DNA of 64,000 bases from Psococerastis gibbosa (Eukaryota; Arthropoda; Insecta; Psocodea; Psocidae): the NCBI GenBank assembly GCA_963971405.1, contig OZ020485.1, forward strand, positions 39,677,469-39,741,468. Direction: 5' to 3'. Positions 10,945-21,424 of the stretch are shown here, piece after piece; the stretch's first letter is position 1, and every line of letters begins with the position of its first letter. The notes below the pieces were generated by a model. That model saw only the letters and a list, made by a program, of their open reading frames with translations, ran no database searches and was not told the DNA's origin. A program made the position numbers and the translations under genes.

Positions 10945-11065
10945 GATCGGAGACGTGTCGTAACTCGACACATGTACCTATTAAGGTTACGTGGTGAGGC
11001 GATTGATGAAGTCAATCGGATACATTTATTAAATATATTAAATTCTTTGTACGCGATTAACCTTT
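10945..11065 (+). repeat. Dispersed repeat family B
   Basis: It contains GATCGGAGACGTGTCGTAAC, CAATCGGATACATT and TGTACGCGATTAACC. Copies recur at 12478, 19560, 19668, 22985, 23102, 36175 and 42340 on both strands. No coding frame is conserved between copies. The class (SINE or MITE) is undetermined. Confidence 0.7.
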
Positions 11066-11388
11066 TATTTAAAACAAAAAAATAATAATTGGATTTTCTT
11101 CAGAAGTACCACGATTTTGCTAACTAAATTTCATTCGAATGCTCCATGATTGCGTAGCGTAGCCCTGTGCAGATATGGTCAGGTCGCCCCCTAAGAAAAC
11201 AGAAAAGACTTATAAGGGCATTGGCAACTGTCAAGCTATGGGGGGGGGGGGGGGAAGTAATGGTCATTTTAAAGGTCATTTTAAAATACTGGCTGGGTTG
11301 ATCTAGGCACGCACGCCTACATTATTAAATAGGGTATGACCTGCTGGTTGCTGGTAACTTGTAAGAAAGAATTACGGAACACTAGTTA

Positions 11389-11712
11389 GGCGAGATTTCC
11401 ACCGACCTCTCATGGCAGAATGCAAATGACATTGACGGAAATTTGAATGTTTCTTTTTAAAGAAATCTATTAAAATGTTTGTACTTAACATATCCCATGA
11501 CGCCATTTTTTAATTTTAATTTGTTTGTTTGTGATATTACTGTATGATCATTGATCAATTTTAACTATGGCATGGAGTATAACAAAAATTTCCGTCAATG
11601 TCATTTGCATTCTGCAATGAGAGGTCGGTGGAATATCCTCCTAAGTCTTGAATGTCTGGTACCACGTAAATGACTTTGCATTCTGAAATGAGAGGTCGGT
11701 GGAAACCCCGTC
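11389..11712. mobile_element. PIF/Harbinger-like MITE, copy 1
   Basis: The left end GGCGAGATTTCCACCGACCT and right end (complement GACGGGGTTTCCACCGACCT) form the terminal inverted repeat. TTA flanks both sides (11386-11388 and 11713-11715), the 3-bp duplication expected of PIF/Harbinger insertions. The subterminal repeat continues through TGCAAATGACATTGACGG. The right end is internally duplicated at 11625-11712. The core, with AAAAATGGCGTCATGGGATA on the minus strand, is shared with three other copies. No transposase. Confidence 0.8.
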
Positions 11713-11715
11713 TTA

Positions 11716-12360
11716 ACAAGTGAAAACCAATACCATTTTTAAATCGAATCTACTTTTCAAAGTAATGGTTTAACCTCAAAGAGGGGGCCCTTCCTACCTG
11801 CAGCTGGTGACGCCTATATGGTAGATGAGGAAATTCGTAAATTTCGATTCGGGCTAGCCAGATCTCTTCCTTCACAGGTCGAGTTTTTATTACCTGCTAG
11901 CGCTAACCGGTCTCCTTCAACCTTCAGCCTGGTAGAAGACCTATTTCCATTTGTTTATGATCCCAACTACGAACTACCGTATCTGCAATAGTATCTGGAA
12001 TACTTCTATACTTAGCCTACTTGTTACTACGCGGTCAAATGTGGCCATATAGGCCTACGCAGGTCGATGTGAAGAGCCTTGGGTTTTGCGGCCTGGCATT
12101 GAAACCAGATAACCGAAATCAAGTTGGGTTCTTCTTCCGCGGCTCATATCAGACCGTCAATTACGTACCTCCCTCAACACTGCCTATTGTTCAGGCTCAG
12201 CAATTAGTTGGGGCTACCACCAAATTATAGCAGTTCTGATGCTAATTTTCGGCACGGTTATTTCAATGGAATCCTTGAATTGTTCGCCGAAACCGTCTCA
12301 GACCAGGGAATGGGCTAATGGCTACAGTTTGGACGTGTTCTTTCCAAATGTCATTCCTAC
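11716..12360. other. No gene recognised
   Basis: The frame at 12021-12230 (+) runs 69 codons in moderately GC-rich sequence, but it has no domain and no flanking splice sites that I could pair. I leave it uncalled. Confidence 0.35.
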
Positions 12361-12477
12361 TACTTAAGGGCGTTGCCAGCTGCAACCCCCGTTCCAGCAA
12401 AAATTATTTTCCAGTATAAGAATTACAATGGTTTTCACTTTTTACAAGTGTTTCTACTTCATGACATACTTTATTTA

Positions 12478-12650
12478 GGCTTCGATGGCAAGATGGTAGC
12501 ATGCTTGTACTTGTGTGAGTCCCTACACGCCATGCGATCGGAGACGTGTCGTAACTCAACACGGGTACTAACATACAAAGGCGTAGGAAGAGGTAAATCG
12601 GATATATTCATTAAATTGTTTGTATGGGTACCTTGTACCTTTTTAAAAAA
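12478..12650 (+). repeat. Dispersed repeat family B, long copy
   Basis: GCTTCGATGGCAAGATGGTA, CACGCCATGCGATCGGAGAC and TCGGATATATTCATTAAATT match the minus-strand copy at 36150-36355 end to end, giving a family length of at least 170 bp. Confidence 0.7.
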
Positions 12651-12692
12651 GACCAAGAATCAAAGACCAAGGTATGTATACATATATCCCTA

Positions 12693-12960
12693 AAGTCTTC
12701 ATTGTCCTTCTTCTGGCTCTACAGCCCATGATGGGTTTTGGCCTGCTCAACAACACTCCTCCCATCATCTTGGTTTTGTACTTGACACTCCACCTTCTAC
12801 GGGCTCCCAACTCGCAAAGATCAGTTTCTAAGTTTGCCCTTCTCTCCCAGTGGCTTCGTGCACGCCCATTCAGTCTTCTTTCCTTCGTACATTTCGTTCG
12901 GCATGTCGTTCTCTGACATTCTTGCGACGTGTCCCAGCCAACATAGGTGGACAAGGGTCC
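12693..12960 (-). mobile_element. Non-LTR retrotransposon tail, degraded
   Basis: The minus strand reads, with frameshifts, like the C-terminus of the LINE copy at 16316: LETDLCELGARRRWS resembles LETDLREFGARRWWS there. It lacks the upstream reverse transcriptase and the frame is broken, so it is a dead 5'-truncated copy. Confidence 0.65.
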
Positions 12961-13572
12961 ATATTGATTCTCCTTATTTTGCACAGTACCAGCTATTGTA
13001 GTATTGTAAATATGGCCCCTACTATTCCCCTTCCCCCTAGTTCCAAAGGCGAGAGCTGGCGATGCCACTGTCTTGTCCAATTATTGAGAAAATATACCTA
13101 TCCTCTCTGCGGGCGCAGTGATAACAGTTCAGGCAAATAGAAAATACTTTCACTACAAACCTTTTCATGATTTCAATTTGTTCTAGTGAGGTAGAATTCA
13201 AACAATGCCACCTAACGGTCTTCAGCTTTTTGTCCCTTTTTTAGTTCTTATGTTATTGGACATTGCACAATTTTATGATTGTATCACAGCGGGACAGACT
13301 CGTTGAAAAAGGGAGACAAGTTTGAAACGGGAGATGATTCTATAGAAAATAACATACTAGTAGTTTATAGGAACAAAATGGGTGGACAGGAATTGAAGAT
13401 AACAAAACACTGGGTTTCTTCGATTTCATAATTGTATATTAATTCTGGAATAAACAAAGTTTTTCATTATCTTTATGTTTTATTAATATTATCTTCAATT
13501 AATGGTCCGACAGTAATATGACGTGTTCTTCTGTAGGAGTAGGGCTGATTCTAATATCAATTACAACATAAA

Positions 13573-13694
13573 CAGGTCAGACTGTTACGAGGGGCAAGAC
13601 CGTACCCTGGGGAGAGGGGGGGCAGCCGGTTGAAACCCCCCCCCCCCTCTCCCCTGGGTACGGTCTTGCCCCTGACAACAGTCTGACCTGTTTT
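13573..13694. repeat. Near-perfect hairpin with about 45-bp arms
   Basis: The left arm runs ACAGGTCAGACTGTT, then GGGGCAAGACCGTACCC, then a G-rich run. The right arm is its inverse: a C-rich run, GGGTACGGTCTTGCCCC, AACAGTCTGACCTGT. The loop is about 15 bp. This is probably a miniature DNA element; no clear target duplication is visible. Confidence 0.8.
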
Positions 13695-13721
13695 TGCAAT
13701 TGATAGTAGATGATAGTAGGT

Positions 13722-13960
13722 TGTAACACCCCCCCCCCCATGCTATTTTTGCCAAAAATGCGTAATTTTTACACATTTCTCCCGGAAAGACCCCGGGACC
13801 CCCTGCTTGGATTTGGATTCGGCCATTCAGGGGCTCAGCCGGTCTTAACACCCCCCCCCCCTCTCCTCGAAGAAGATGCTGCTTTTGGAAAAAACGTTAA
13901 CCCCCACAATTTTTACACATTTCTCCCTGGAAGACGAAGACCCCGGGACCCCCTGCTTGG
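13722..13960. repeat. Directly duplicated C-rich segment
   Basis: Two direct copies of about 85 bp share AATTTTTACACATTTCTCCC and GACCCCGGGACCCCCTGCTT (about 13766-13815 and 13909-13965), each preceded by a run of C. Open frames through here follow the repeat and are not genes. Confidence 0.65.
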
Positions 13961-14308
13961 ATTCGTTTCAGCAAGTCTTGGAGTTACATATACAGTACCT
14001 GAACGTTGAATACATCGGCTATAATTTTGCTACATTTTATGCGTGTATTATCTACTAATGGGAGGGTTTTAGTGAGGGGTGTGTTCTCAATACATCAAAT
14101 ACGAGAAAATAAAACTTCAAAGACATGTCCCAACTTGCATCCCTTTTTATTGAAATGCGGGGTTCCCCTAACCGTGACAAATCCTTGAAACCTAGGGCCA
14201 TTGTACACATAAGCCAATACAAGCCCCATTGGCCTCAAGCCCCAAACCTGATCGCCTTTAGCAATCAACTTCTTGCTTTGAATTTACCAACCAAACTGAA
14301 ACCGCTTA

Positions 14309-14692
14309 GGTGCCCATTCCATTGACCGGCTAGGGATATTTCCAAAAACGGTGACGTGGTAGCAGACATTCAAGACTTAGGTGGCGTTTCCACCGACCTC
14401 GCATTGCAGAATTGACGGAAATGTTTATTTTCTTCTATGCCAAAGTTAAAATTGATCAATGATCATACAGTAAAATCACAAACAAACAAACTAAAATTAA
14501 AAAATGGCGTCATGGGATATGTTAAGTACAAACATTTTAATAGATTTCTGTAAAAAGAAAAATTCTAATTTCCGTCAATGTCATTTGAATTCTGCAATGC
14601 GAGATCGGTGGAAACGCAACCTAAGTCTTGAATGTCTGCTACCACGTCACTGTTTTTGGAAATAGCTCTAGCCGGTCAATGGAATGGGCGCC
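14309..14692. mobile_element. PIF/Harbinger-like MITE, copy 2, TIR of about 100 bp
   Basis: The left end is GGTGCCCATTCCATTGACCG; the right end complements to GGCGCCCATTCCATTGACCG. The inverted repeat continues for about 100 bp through TGACGTGGTAGCAGACATTC and GTTTCCACCGACCTC. TTA flanks both sides (14306-14308 and 14693-14695). The core is the same as at 11.4, 40.4 and 44.3 kb. Confidence 0.85.
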
Positions 14693-14699
14693 TTACCTC

Positions 14700-16310
14700 A
14701 CTGTTGAGCAGTACATCGATTAGATCTGGCAAATTGACAACAACCCATAATACGGTATAGCCTAGTTAATTTCGTCTTACATTTTCCCATTTCGGAAAAG
14801 CCCAAGGCCCTTGCTCCCCCCCCCCTTCTTTGCATGCGCCACTGACAAGCTCATACTGTAAATATAGTATTTTGAAATGCTATCTGCTAATATTACCTTC
14901 TATGTGTATATTATTAATGCCTTCTATGTATTTTTTCTGGTGAATGATATTTGGAAAGCCTTGGCACATGCAGTGAGAACTTTGGTTACCTTATGCCATC
15001 TCGAAATTTATTAGCTTGGTGGGGTTAATAATAATAATAATAAACTTCTTATATATATGGGGGGAGACTTAAGACTAGAAAGACTTTTTCTGCCTAACCC
15101 ACGTCCAAAAACAATACAATTTCCAAAATACCTACATACGCTTAACTTAAACAATCTTATTCTAACAATGCATAAAAAGAACTTATTCTAAAGTTAAAGA
15201 ATAAAGTAACCCGGCAATGTGTGCAAGTGTAGGCTCTCTACATCTATCAATATTGATGACTGGGAATAAGGGTTTTTAAGTTATCGATTTTTCGGTGGCT
15301 CATAATCGAATTCAGTACCGACGAATGACATTTAATTAAAGTTTATTATGTATATATTTAATTAAATAATTTTGAGGATTTTTTGCAAAGTTATTGCAGT
15401 CGGCCATTTCTTGCCTAACTGTTTAGATGAAATTGCATGTACAGTAATGTTGATACCATAAATATGCAGGTATCTAAGTACGGTTCTTACTGTACGAAGA
15501 CCCGATGTAATATCTAATTAGTATATCATTGCCGGTTGTTCGCGGGAACTAACTACTAGCACTAGAGACAGCCCTAGGTCTAGGTGAAGAGTCATGACCT
15601 CAAAGGCTGCTGTCTTGAGTAGCAAGACTGAAGAAGTACCCTCTTACAGCGGACAGTACACTTATCATCCATTCAATAAGCGTTTTTCCACAACAATGTC
15701 TTGGAAAATACAGCTCCTGTCAGAAATGACAGTAAGAACGGTACTACTCGCAAAGACCTTTTGTTATGGATAATTCGTTTGGATTGACATCTGGATTCTA
15801 AGACTTGGATGATTTGTTTACTTGCAACTCCGGGGAAGACTAGATTTTTCTGGGTTGACTGGGACCAGCAGAAAGCGAACTGTAGAATCAATATGAGTCT
15901 TACTAAGAGCGTTGCGTTGGAGAGATGAATACTTTAATCTCTGCCCTATGTCACTTAAGGCCTATTCGAATTAAGTACGATAATGTAGGTTAACTGCGTA
16001 GTCCGTTCTAAGTTACTAGTTTTCACCAATTCTTTGCCAGGATGTGACCAACTCGGAATCCGTCAATAAGGTCAACGCATCCTTCGTGTCTTCTAAGTTC
16101 TAAGGTTCATTAATTAATGGAACCTTAGCGGCTACAAAATTAGGTCTTCACTACCGCACAACACATCCAACTTTTATGAACTGTCGAAAAGTCGTCACTA
16201 AAAAATGGCGACAATTTTGAAGTTTCAAGAGACTGCGACAGCCGGGCTTTTTATAACTATTTTTCAATAACCTGATTCATAAACGTATAGTGTCCAAGTT
16301 AAATATACTA
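14700..16310. other. No gene recognised
   Basis: AT-rich, apparently mostly single-copy sequence with a short ATA run near 15030. The minus-strand frame at 15673-15891 (72 codons) has no domain or splice support. Confidence 0.4.
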
Positions 16311-16315
16311 ATAAT

Positions 16316-16560
16316 CTTCTTCTTCTGGCTGTACAGCCCCTGCTGAGCTTCGGCCTGCTCGACAACACTCCTCCAGTTATCTCGGTTTTGAACAGCGCTC
16401 CACCATCTACGGGCTCCAAACTCGCGAAGGTCAGTTTCCAACTCTTCCTTCCAGCCTTTTCGAGGACGTCCCGCCAGTCGTCTTCCTGTCATCCTTGTAT
16501 TGTACATCTTTTTCGGGATGAGGTCGCCTGCCATTCTTACGACGTGCCCCAACTTTCTTA
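16316..16560 (-). mobile_element. Non-LTR retrotransposon C-terminal fragment
   Basis: The minus-strand frame includes GHVVRMAGDLIPKK, GRRLAGRPRKGWKEELETDL and W...VQNRDNWRSVVEQA. GH(V)xRM...GRPRxxWxxxLxxDL...W is the usual tail of LINE reverse-transcriptase polyproteins in animals. No catalytic RT motif is present, so this is only the 3' end. A SINE abuts it on the right. Diverged relatives are at 12693 and 59945. Confidence 0.85.
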
Positions 16561-16562
16561 TG

Positions 16563-16672
16563 CGTTACGCCTTCCTAGTTGAGTGTAAGTGAGGGCTTTA
16601 TAGCCCTAACTCCGCTAGGTTGGCTTAGTAATAGAAACAATAAAAAGTCCTTATTTATTTATTTATTTATGA
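16563..16672 (+). mobile_element. SINE family A, 3' half
   Basis: CTTCCTAGTTGAGTGTAAG, CCCTAACTCCGCTAGGTTGG and CTTAGTAATAG precede a TTATTTATTTATTTAT tail, matching the copy at 53723. The 5' half is missing and the body starts directly against the LINE fragment. Confidence 0.8.
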
Positions 16673-16904
16673 ACCGGGCTATGTCTTCTCCACTGAGTAT
16701 TGCTTCTATGCGTCTTGCGTCAAGATTAAACTATAATCTTGGTTTGCCACGTCCGCGTCCGAATTCCCTAAAATTGTTTCTATTCCTTCACTTTGTATGG
16801 TAAATTTAACGGATTATGCGTAATATAATTACGCTCAGGAACAAAATACCAAGGTCTGTCTCCCCACTGACTTTCCGGTGCAAACATATTATTATAATTA
16901 CTAA

Positions 16905-16965
16905 GACGCTTTCAGAACGACCACGGCCTATCATCCCGGATTCCACTGCTTCAAGCCATTTAAAT
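16905..16965 (+). repeat. Fragment of repeat F
   Basis: CGACCACGGCCTATCATCCC and GGATTCCACTGCTTC match the arm of the inverted repeat at 8146-8248. It is short and eroded. Confidence 0.6.
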
Positions 16966-17277
16966 ATTGAAGTGATTATTCTTTTTGGTGTATGCATTTC
17001 TTCAAAAATTCTAAGGAAACAGATTAATTGGGAGATGGGCGGTTTGTCATTGGCGTTTGTACAAGTATTTTTAGCGATATTAAGATGTGAAGTGGCGTAA
17101 CTCCCCCCCTGACGCGCACTACAAGCTACTCCTTTGTGTACGTTTTCAGCTCATCACTAAGGGCCCTTTACTCTCCATTTTTCTTCCTTGGGCTGTTGCA
17201 CTCATTTGTGCCTAATGAACTTGTATTTCCATTCTGTTTACTACGACGAGTCCCCATTCTTCTCCATCGTCGTTATA

Positions 17278-17445
17278 AAGAAATAAATAAATATTGACTT
17301 TTTGTTCTATTACTAAGCCAACCTAGCGGAGTTTGGGATATAAAGCCCTCTCTTACACTCAACCAGGAAGGCCCAGGACCGCCTGCTTTACATGCCCTCC
17401 GAAGAAAATGTAGCAAGTGTGCGACTCGAACTTGATGATTCCTGC
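17278..17445 (-). mobile_element. SINE family A
   Basis: In inverse orientation it shows the tail AAATAAATAAATATTGAC, CCAACCTAGCGGAGTTTGG, CCTGCTTTACATGCCCTCC, and at its head a B-box relic (GACTCGAACTT, complement AAGTTCGAGTC). The A-box region is not clear. Confidence 0.8.
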
Positions 17446-17854
17446 AATGTGGGGTGACATTGCCCTGCCCCTATAATAGGTGGCTACGCCACTGCTGTTG
17501 ATAATATGTATGAGTACTGTACATGCATAGCCCTAATCACGCGACATGCATGGGTTACATAATTTATCGGCAGTTAGATTTTAGCTGCGCACTTCCTCCG
17601 ATTCTATATAACGGTGTAATGTACACATGTTATATTTACTGAGAGGCCAAGCCATCAGCCTAGTCTGATAGCTATGGAGACTTTACAAGAGACAATAATA
17701 ATATGGTAGTTTTTAGATAGATCTAAACAGACACTTTAAAAACTAGATCTACAGATCTACCCCTGTGTCTCACACACCATAATTCTTAAAATCAAGCAAG
17801 TATGGAGTATTTTTTTTTTTAAATTACGCCCTAGCATTAGGCTTGCGCTTTAAG

Positions 17855-18160
17855 CGATATACGAAGAACCTACGAGTCTTGCCAAAATCAAGGTCTTGCC
17901 AAAATCAGGTGGAACGAATGCCAGGTGGAACACCAGGTGGAACGAATGCCAGACAATGGGGCAACATGAGCAGCCTCACAGAAGGTGCCCCATGGAAGAA
18001 GACTAGTGGGACGACCACGGATGCGATGGCTGGACGACGTCGATGTGGAGCTGCCGACCCTTGGCGTCGATGACTGGCGAAGGAGAGCGCAGAGCCGTGC
18101 AGGCTGCCGCAATGTGGCAGGGTAGGCCAAGGTCCTTCAGCGCCAAGGAGTAAGCAAGTA
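17855..18160 (+). mobile_element. Non-LTR retrotransposon tail, frameshifted
   Basis: The +-strand frames contain GRRLVGRPRMRWLDDVDVEL followed by TLGVDDWRRRAQSRAGC, closely matching the tails at 24745 and 52241. Upstream, a CCAGGTGGAAC segment is locally repeated and the frame is lost. It ends near AAGGAGTAAGCAAGT, comparable to the AGTAAGTAAGTGAG tail at 52525. Confidence 0.75.
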
Positions 18161-18169
18161 TTAGGCTTC

Positions 18170-19555
18170 TGCCATCAGCTTTCTTGCAGCCCAATGCAAC
18201 ACAAAATCTAGTAAACCTTTGCTTTTGAATACAGCAGAGCACGACTGAATTGTTTTCTGTCAATTTCTTCCCGGATGTCGCACAGAGTGCAGAAAGGTTC
18301 CGGTTCTACACCTATACGGTGAAGGTGTTTTTGAAGATAAACTCCGCCACTGACGGGCATCTTTGTAAGTATGGAGTGAACCTTTCAGTTTCTACTGTTG
18401 GACCCTGTAATTTGAATGTACATGATACATTGTTCGATTTTGTGGTCATGGATACTTGGAATTCAATTTCGGCAAGCCTACCATGCCGTTGTTATGGTTT
18501 TTACAGTTTTGTGGGGTCGGCTTCACGCCAGCTGGTAAAATCATCGAGAAAAGGACAAGAAATCTTCTGCTAGTCCAATGACTACATTGACGTCTACAAT
18601 GAGGCCTAAAAGACGTCGCGACTGGCAGAATCGCCCGTATGTCTCTGACCTTATGTTACGAATGGTTATAAACGGCGCTTAATTCTCTGTCTTGTACGAT
18701 ATCAACTCACGGCAACAATTTATTTAAAACTGGACTCAGCTCATGACCAAGTTCCTAGAATCACGGTTGAATGCTGGCGAAAGATTGAAGCGATAGAAAT
18801 AATTAGAGTCACGATGATTGGCAAGAGAAGAGGAAGAAGACTTGTTACAGGCGCTGGCCAGACTCGTTTCCAGACTGGTCTCGCCTATTTTTAGCCTAAT
18901 GGTCGGGGCTTGCACGATACCGATGATCGGCTTGTTACGCAGCACAGGCCCCAAGTGACGCCGATGCATTATTTCAGGTTTCGGGCCGCTGGAAATCCAA
19001 ATGATCGCTCTTCCTGCCCCGGTATTTTATTTGGCAGTTAGTGATTTTTGTACCATACTTACACGATTCTCAGGTCCCATTCCCATGTGAAAACTTACGG
19101 AAATAAACTGAATGCCCATAGGTACGAACGTCATACTGGATTTGAAAATGTTATCCAAGTGAAATTATGTCTATAACTCACCATCGGGATTGTCAGCAAG
19201 CGACTTAGCATTGCAGTTATCTGCTAGGTTGTTTCCTACCCCTATTCATGGCTGCTTTCTTTGGATTCCACTTTCCCATATCCAAGGTGCTATAGCAAGG
19301 TTTAACTGATATTTTGATAATACGATACGTATCGAAAAGAGAAATAAACAAAATCAATAATAATTTATACAAAGAATATAATAGTTTATAACTTTTTTTT
19401 TGGGGGGGGGGGGGCAATACCTGATCACATAATACGATAGACGATGCGACGTTGAATTCGACCATCCAAACCGCTTACCACTCGATCCGAACATCTATTA
19501 GATCTGCATTGGATGGTATAATGGTAGCTTCCTCGAACTTTTGCTAGTCTCTACA
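18170..19555. other. No gene recognised
   Basis: A 107-codon + frame at 18250-18573 and a minus frame at 18736-18969 lack domains. The sequence has intermediate composition and no repeat partner that I can see. A G run lies at 19400-19414. Confidence 0.35.
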
Positions 19556-19559
19556 TATC

Positions 19560-19775
19560 ATGCGATCGGACACCTGTCGTAACTCAACTGTTTACCTACA
19601 GAGGTGACTGAAGATAATATTCGGATACATTCATTGAATTGCTTGTATGCGATTATTCTGTCGTAACTCAACAACACAGATTTACCTATACACAGGCGAC
19701 TGAAGAAGTTTTTTCGGATACATTCATTGAATTGTTTGTATGCGATTAAGCTTTTCATAAAATGATGCATTAACT
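19560..19775 (+). repeat. Dispersed repeat family B, two copies in tandem
   Basis: Two head-to-tail copies (about 19560-19655 and 19664-19765) share TGTCGTAACTCAAC, GTTTACCTA or ATTTACCTA, TCGGATACATTCATTGAATT and TGTATGCGATTA. The minus-strand pair at 22985-23215 has the same arrangement. Confidence 0.75.
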
Positions 19776-20451
19776 CACATTAGTTAACTTCGTCTTAAAT
19801 AATTTTCCCATTTTGGACGGGGGGGGGGGGCACTGTATACAGAGGCCTCTTAATACAATATTTATGCCTGAAATTTAATTTCTAATAGGTGAGCAAGGAG
19901 TCGAAAAGCCGAAAACAAAACTTGTTGTTACATATGGTACAGTATATTCAATTCAATTACATTATGCCCTCTGAGAATTTTCACTCTCAATTTTTTTTCA
20001 TTGACTAAAAATTTACAGAGTGTGAATTAATGAGATGGGAGAGGGTGCGATGAAAATATATACATTTTCGAGATGCTTTTATTTTTCTTGTGAACTGTGT
20101 GAATATTTTAAACATCAAAGGGTGGGCAGAAGTTGGGGTAAAAAGGGGGGGGGGGAGTGGTTCATAAAGAGTTTTCAAGTCTTTGTGGTTTGAATTTCAT
20201 AAAAATGAAACATGGAGTGATAAATTTAGAAAGGTGCCGAGAAATAATTCATTTTTAAATTGTGCGAACTTGCACGGATAGTCTCGAACTTTCAACTTTG
20301 TGTAGTACCGTATAAATTACTTGCCAACTGCCAACGTGGTTTAACATAAAATTTGACAAGACTGCAATGCTGCCAGCCCCTAGAGCTACATCCAGGACCC
20401 GGTAAGAGACGCAGTCGGGATGTCCATTTGTGGCCAGTTTAGGGAGACAAG

Positions 20452-20612
20452 GCCGTGCCCAGGTTTAGATTTGGGGGGGGGGGGGTCCAATTTTATTTTT
20501 TAAACGTAATTTATTAATGAATTAATGGATGAGTTCTTCAAACAATACAGGCTTACATAAGAAAATCTATTTCGAGGGGGGGGGGTCCGGACCCCTTGGA
20601 CCCCCCACCCAA
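20452..20612. mobile_element. Poly-G/poly-C DNA element, family E, copy 1
   Basis: It begins near AAGGCCGTGCCCAGG, has a G run, then ACGTAATTTATTAATGAATT, CTTCAAACAATACAGG, a second G run and GGTCCGGACC. Copies are at 26718 and 61340. Its right terminus is eroded and no target duplication can be read. Confidence 0.65.
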
Positions 20613-20756
20613 GGGGAGATTCATCTACCTATTGAGACGGCGACTCATCTTCAAGTTCCGCAAAATTTCTTCACAACTTTCCATTTTATGACCCCCTGAG
20701 CCTAAAACCATCCCTCGTTAAATGTTATGTATTGTATATATATTACCCGACGACCC

Positions 20757-20911
20757 AAGGCCGTAGGCAGGGGGGTCCAGGGGGTCCGGACCCCTCCCGA
20801 AAAATTTGCAACGTGCACTAGATAGAATGGAGTTTTAAATATATGTAGGTTACCTCACCTCAGGTGAAGTCAGATGAACACCTCCCGAAAAAAAATTCTG
20901 GCTACGGCCGT
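20757..20911. mobile_element. hAT-like MITE (AAGGCCGTAG family), eroded
   Basis: The left end AAGGCCGTAGGCAGG and right end CTGGCTACGGCCGTG are inverted relatives. The interior has GGGGGTCCGGACCCC. The expected 8-bp flanking duplication is not convincing here. Relatives with clear duplications are at 20963 and 48668. Confidence 0.55.
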
Positions 20912-20962
20912 GACCCGACCACATGGAACACTTTGTTAATTCGAAGACTTGATAAGCGGAAC

Positions 20963-21035
20963 CAAAGCCGTAGCCGAGGGGGGTTCATTGGGGTTCAACC
21001 CCCCCCCCCCCGGAAAACTCCTGGCTACGGCCTTG
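20963..21035. mobile_element. Short hAT-like MITE beside the PLE
   Basis: Ends are CAAAGCCGTAGCC and, inverted, CAAGGCCGTAGCC. The 8-bp flanks AGCGGAAC (20955) and AGCGGAAA (21036) match at 7 of 8. At 73 bp it consists almost entirely of termini plus a G run and a C run. It lies immediately upstream of the Penelope-like fragment. Confidence 0.75.
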
Positions 21036-21067
21036 AGCGGAAAACCCAGTTTATTCGTTTTGTATAA

Positions 21068-21424
21068 CTTTGTAACGCAATTTACATAGGCCAAACAGGC
21101 AGAAGCTTTAAAACTAGGGTCAAAGAACATATAACCGGTGTAGGAGACACCAACACCAACAGCACATTCGCGAAACACCTTAACTCGGAAAATCACACAT
21201 TCGATCCTCACAATTGGACAGCCCTACACAAAATAAAGAAAAGTTACACTTTAAATTTTTTTGAAAATGTTGAAATCAAAAGAGCTTTACACAATAGGGA
21301 AAAATTAACAAACGACATAACATTCACACAATCATCCCCTCTAATAGATCTAGCTAGTAGGTTAGGAATAGGTAACCAGCCACGCCCCCTCCCACCCTCT
21401 CCCCCCGCTCCCAGTCCTATATAA
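21068..21424 (+). pseudogene. Penelope-like element, GIY-YIG endonuclease C-terminus
   Basis: The frame opens after a stop at 21065 and reads CNAIYIGQTGRSFKTRVKEH, then TFAKHLNSENHTFD, then IKRALHNREKLTND, ending at TAA 21422-21424. IYIGQTGRSxxxRxxEH is the second half of a GIY-YIG nuclease domain with its conserved arginine, and this arrangement (with an AKHL...H segment) is typical of the C-terminus of Penelope-like retroelement polyproteins. The first GIY strand and the whole reverse transcriptase are missing, so the copy is 5'-truncated at about 21060. The tail is proline-rich. There is no in-frame stop in the 118 codons that remain. A second, shorter copy in opposite orientation lies at 42972-43260. 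Confidence 0.85.

Noticed and set aside
12643-13080. 145-codon minus-strand open frame as a host gene
   Set aside because: Its central part is a degraded LINE tail (LETDLCELGARRRWS) matching 16316; the rest is chance extension.
18250-18573. 107-codon + frame
   Set aside because: No recognisable domain, no start context or splice signals, and composition like its surroundings.
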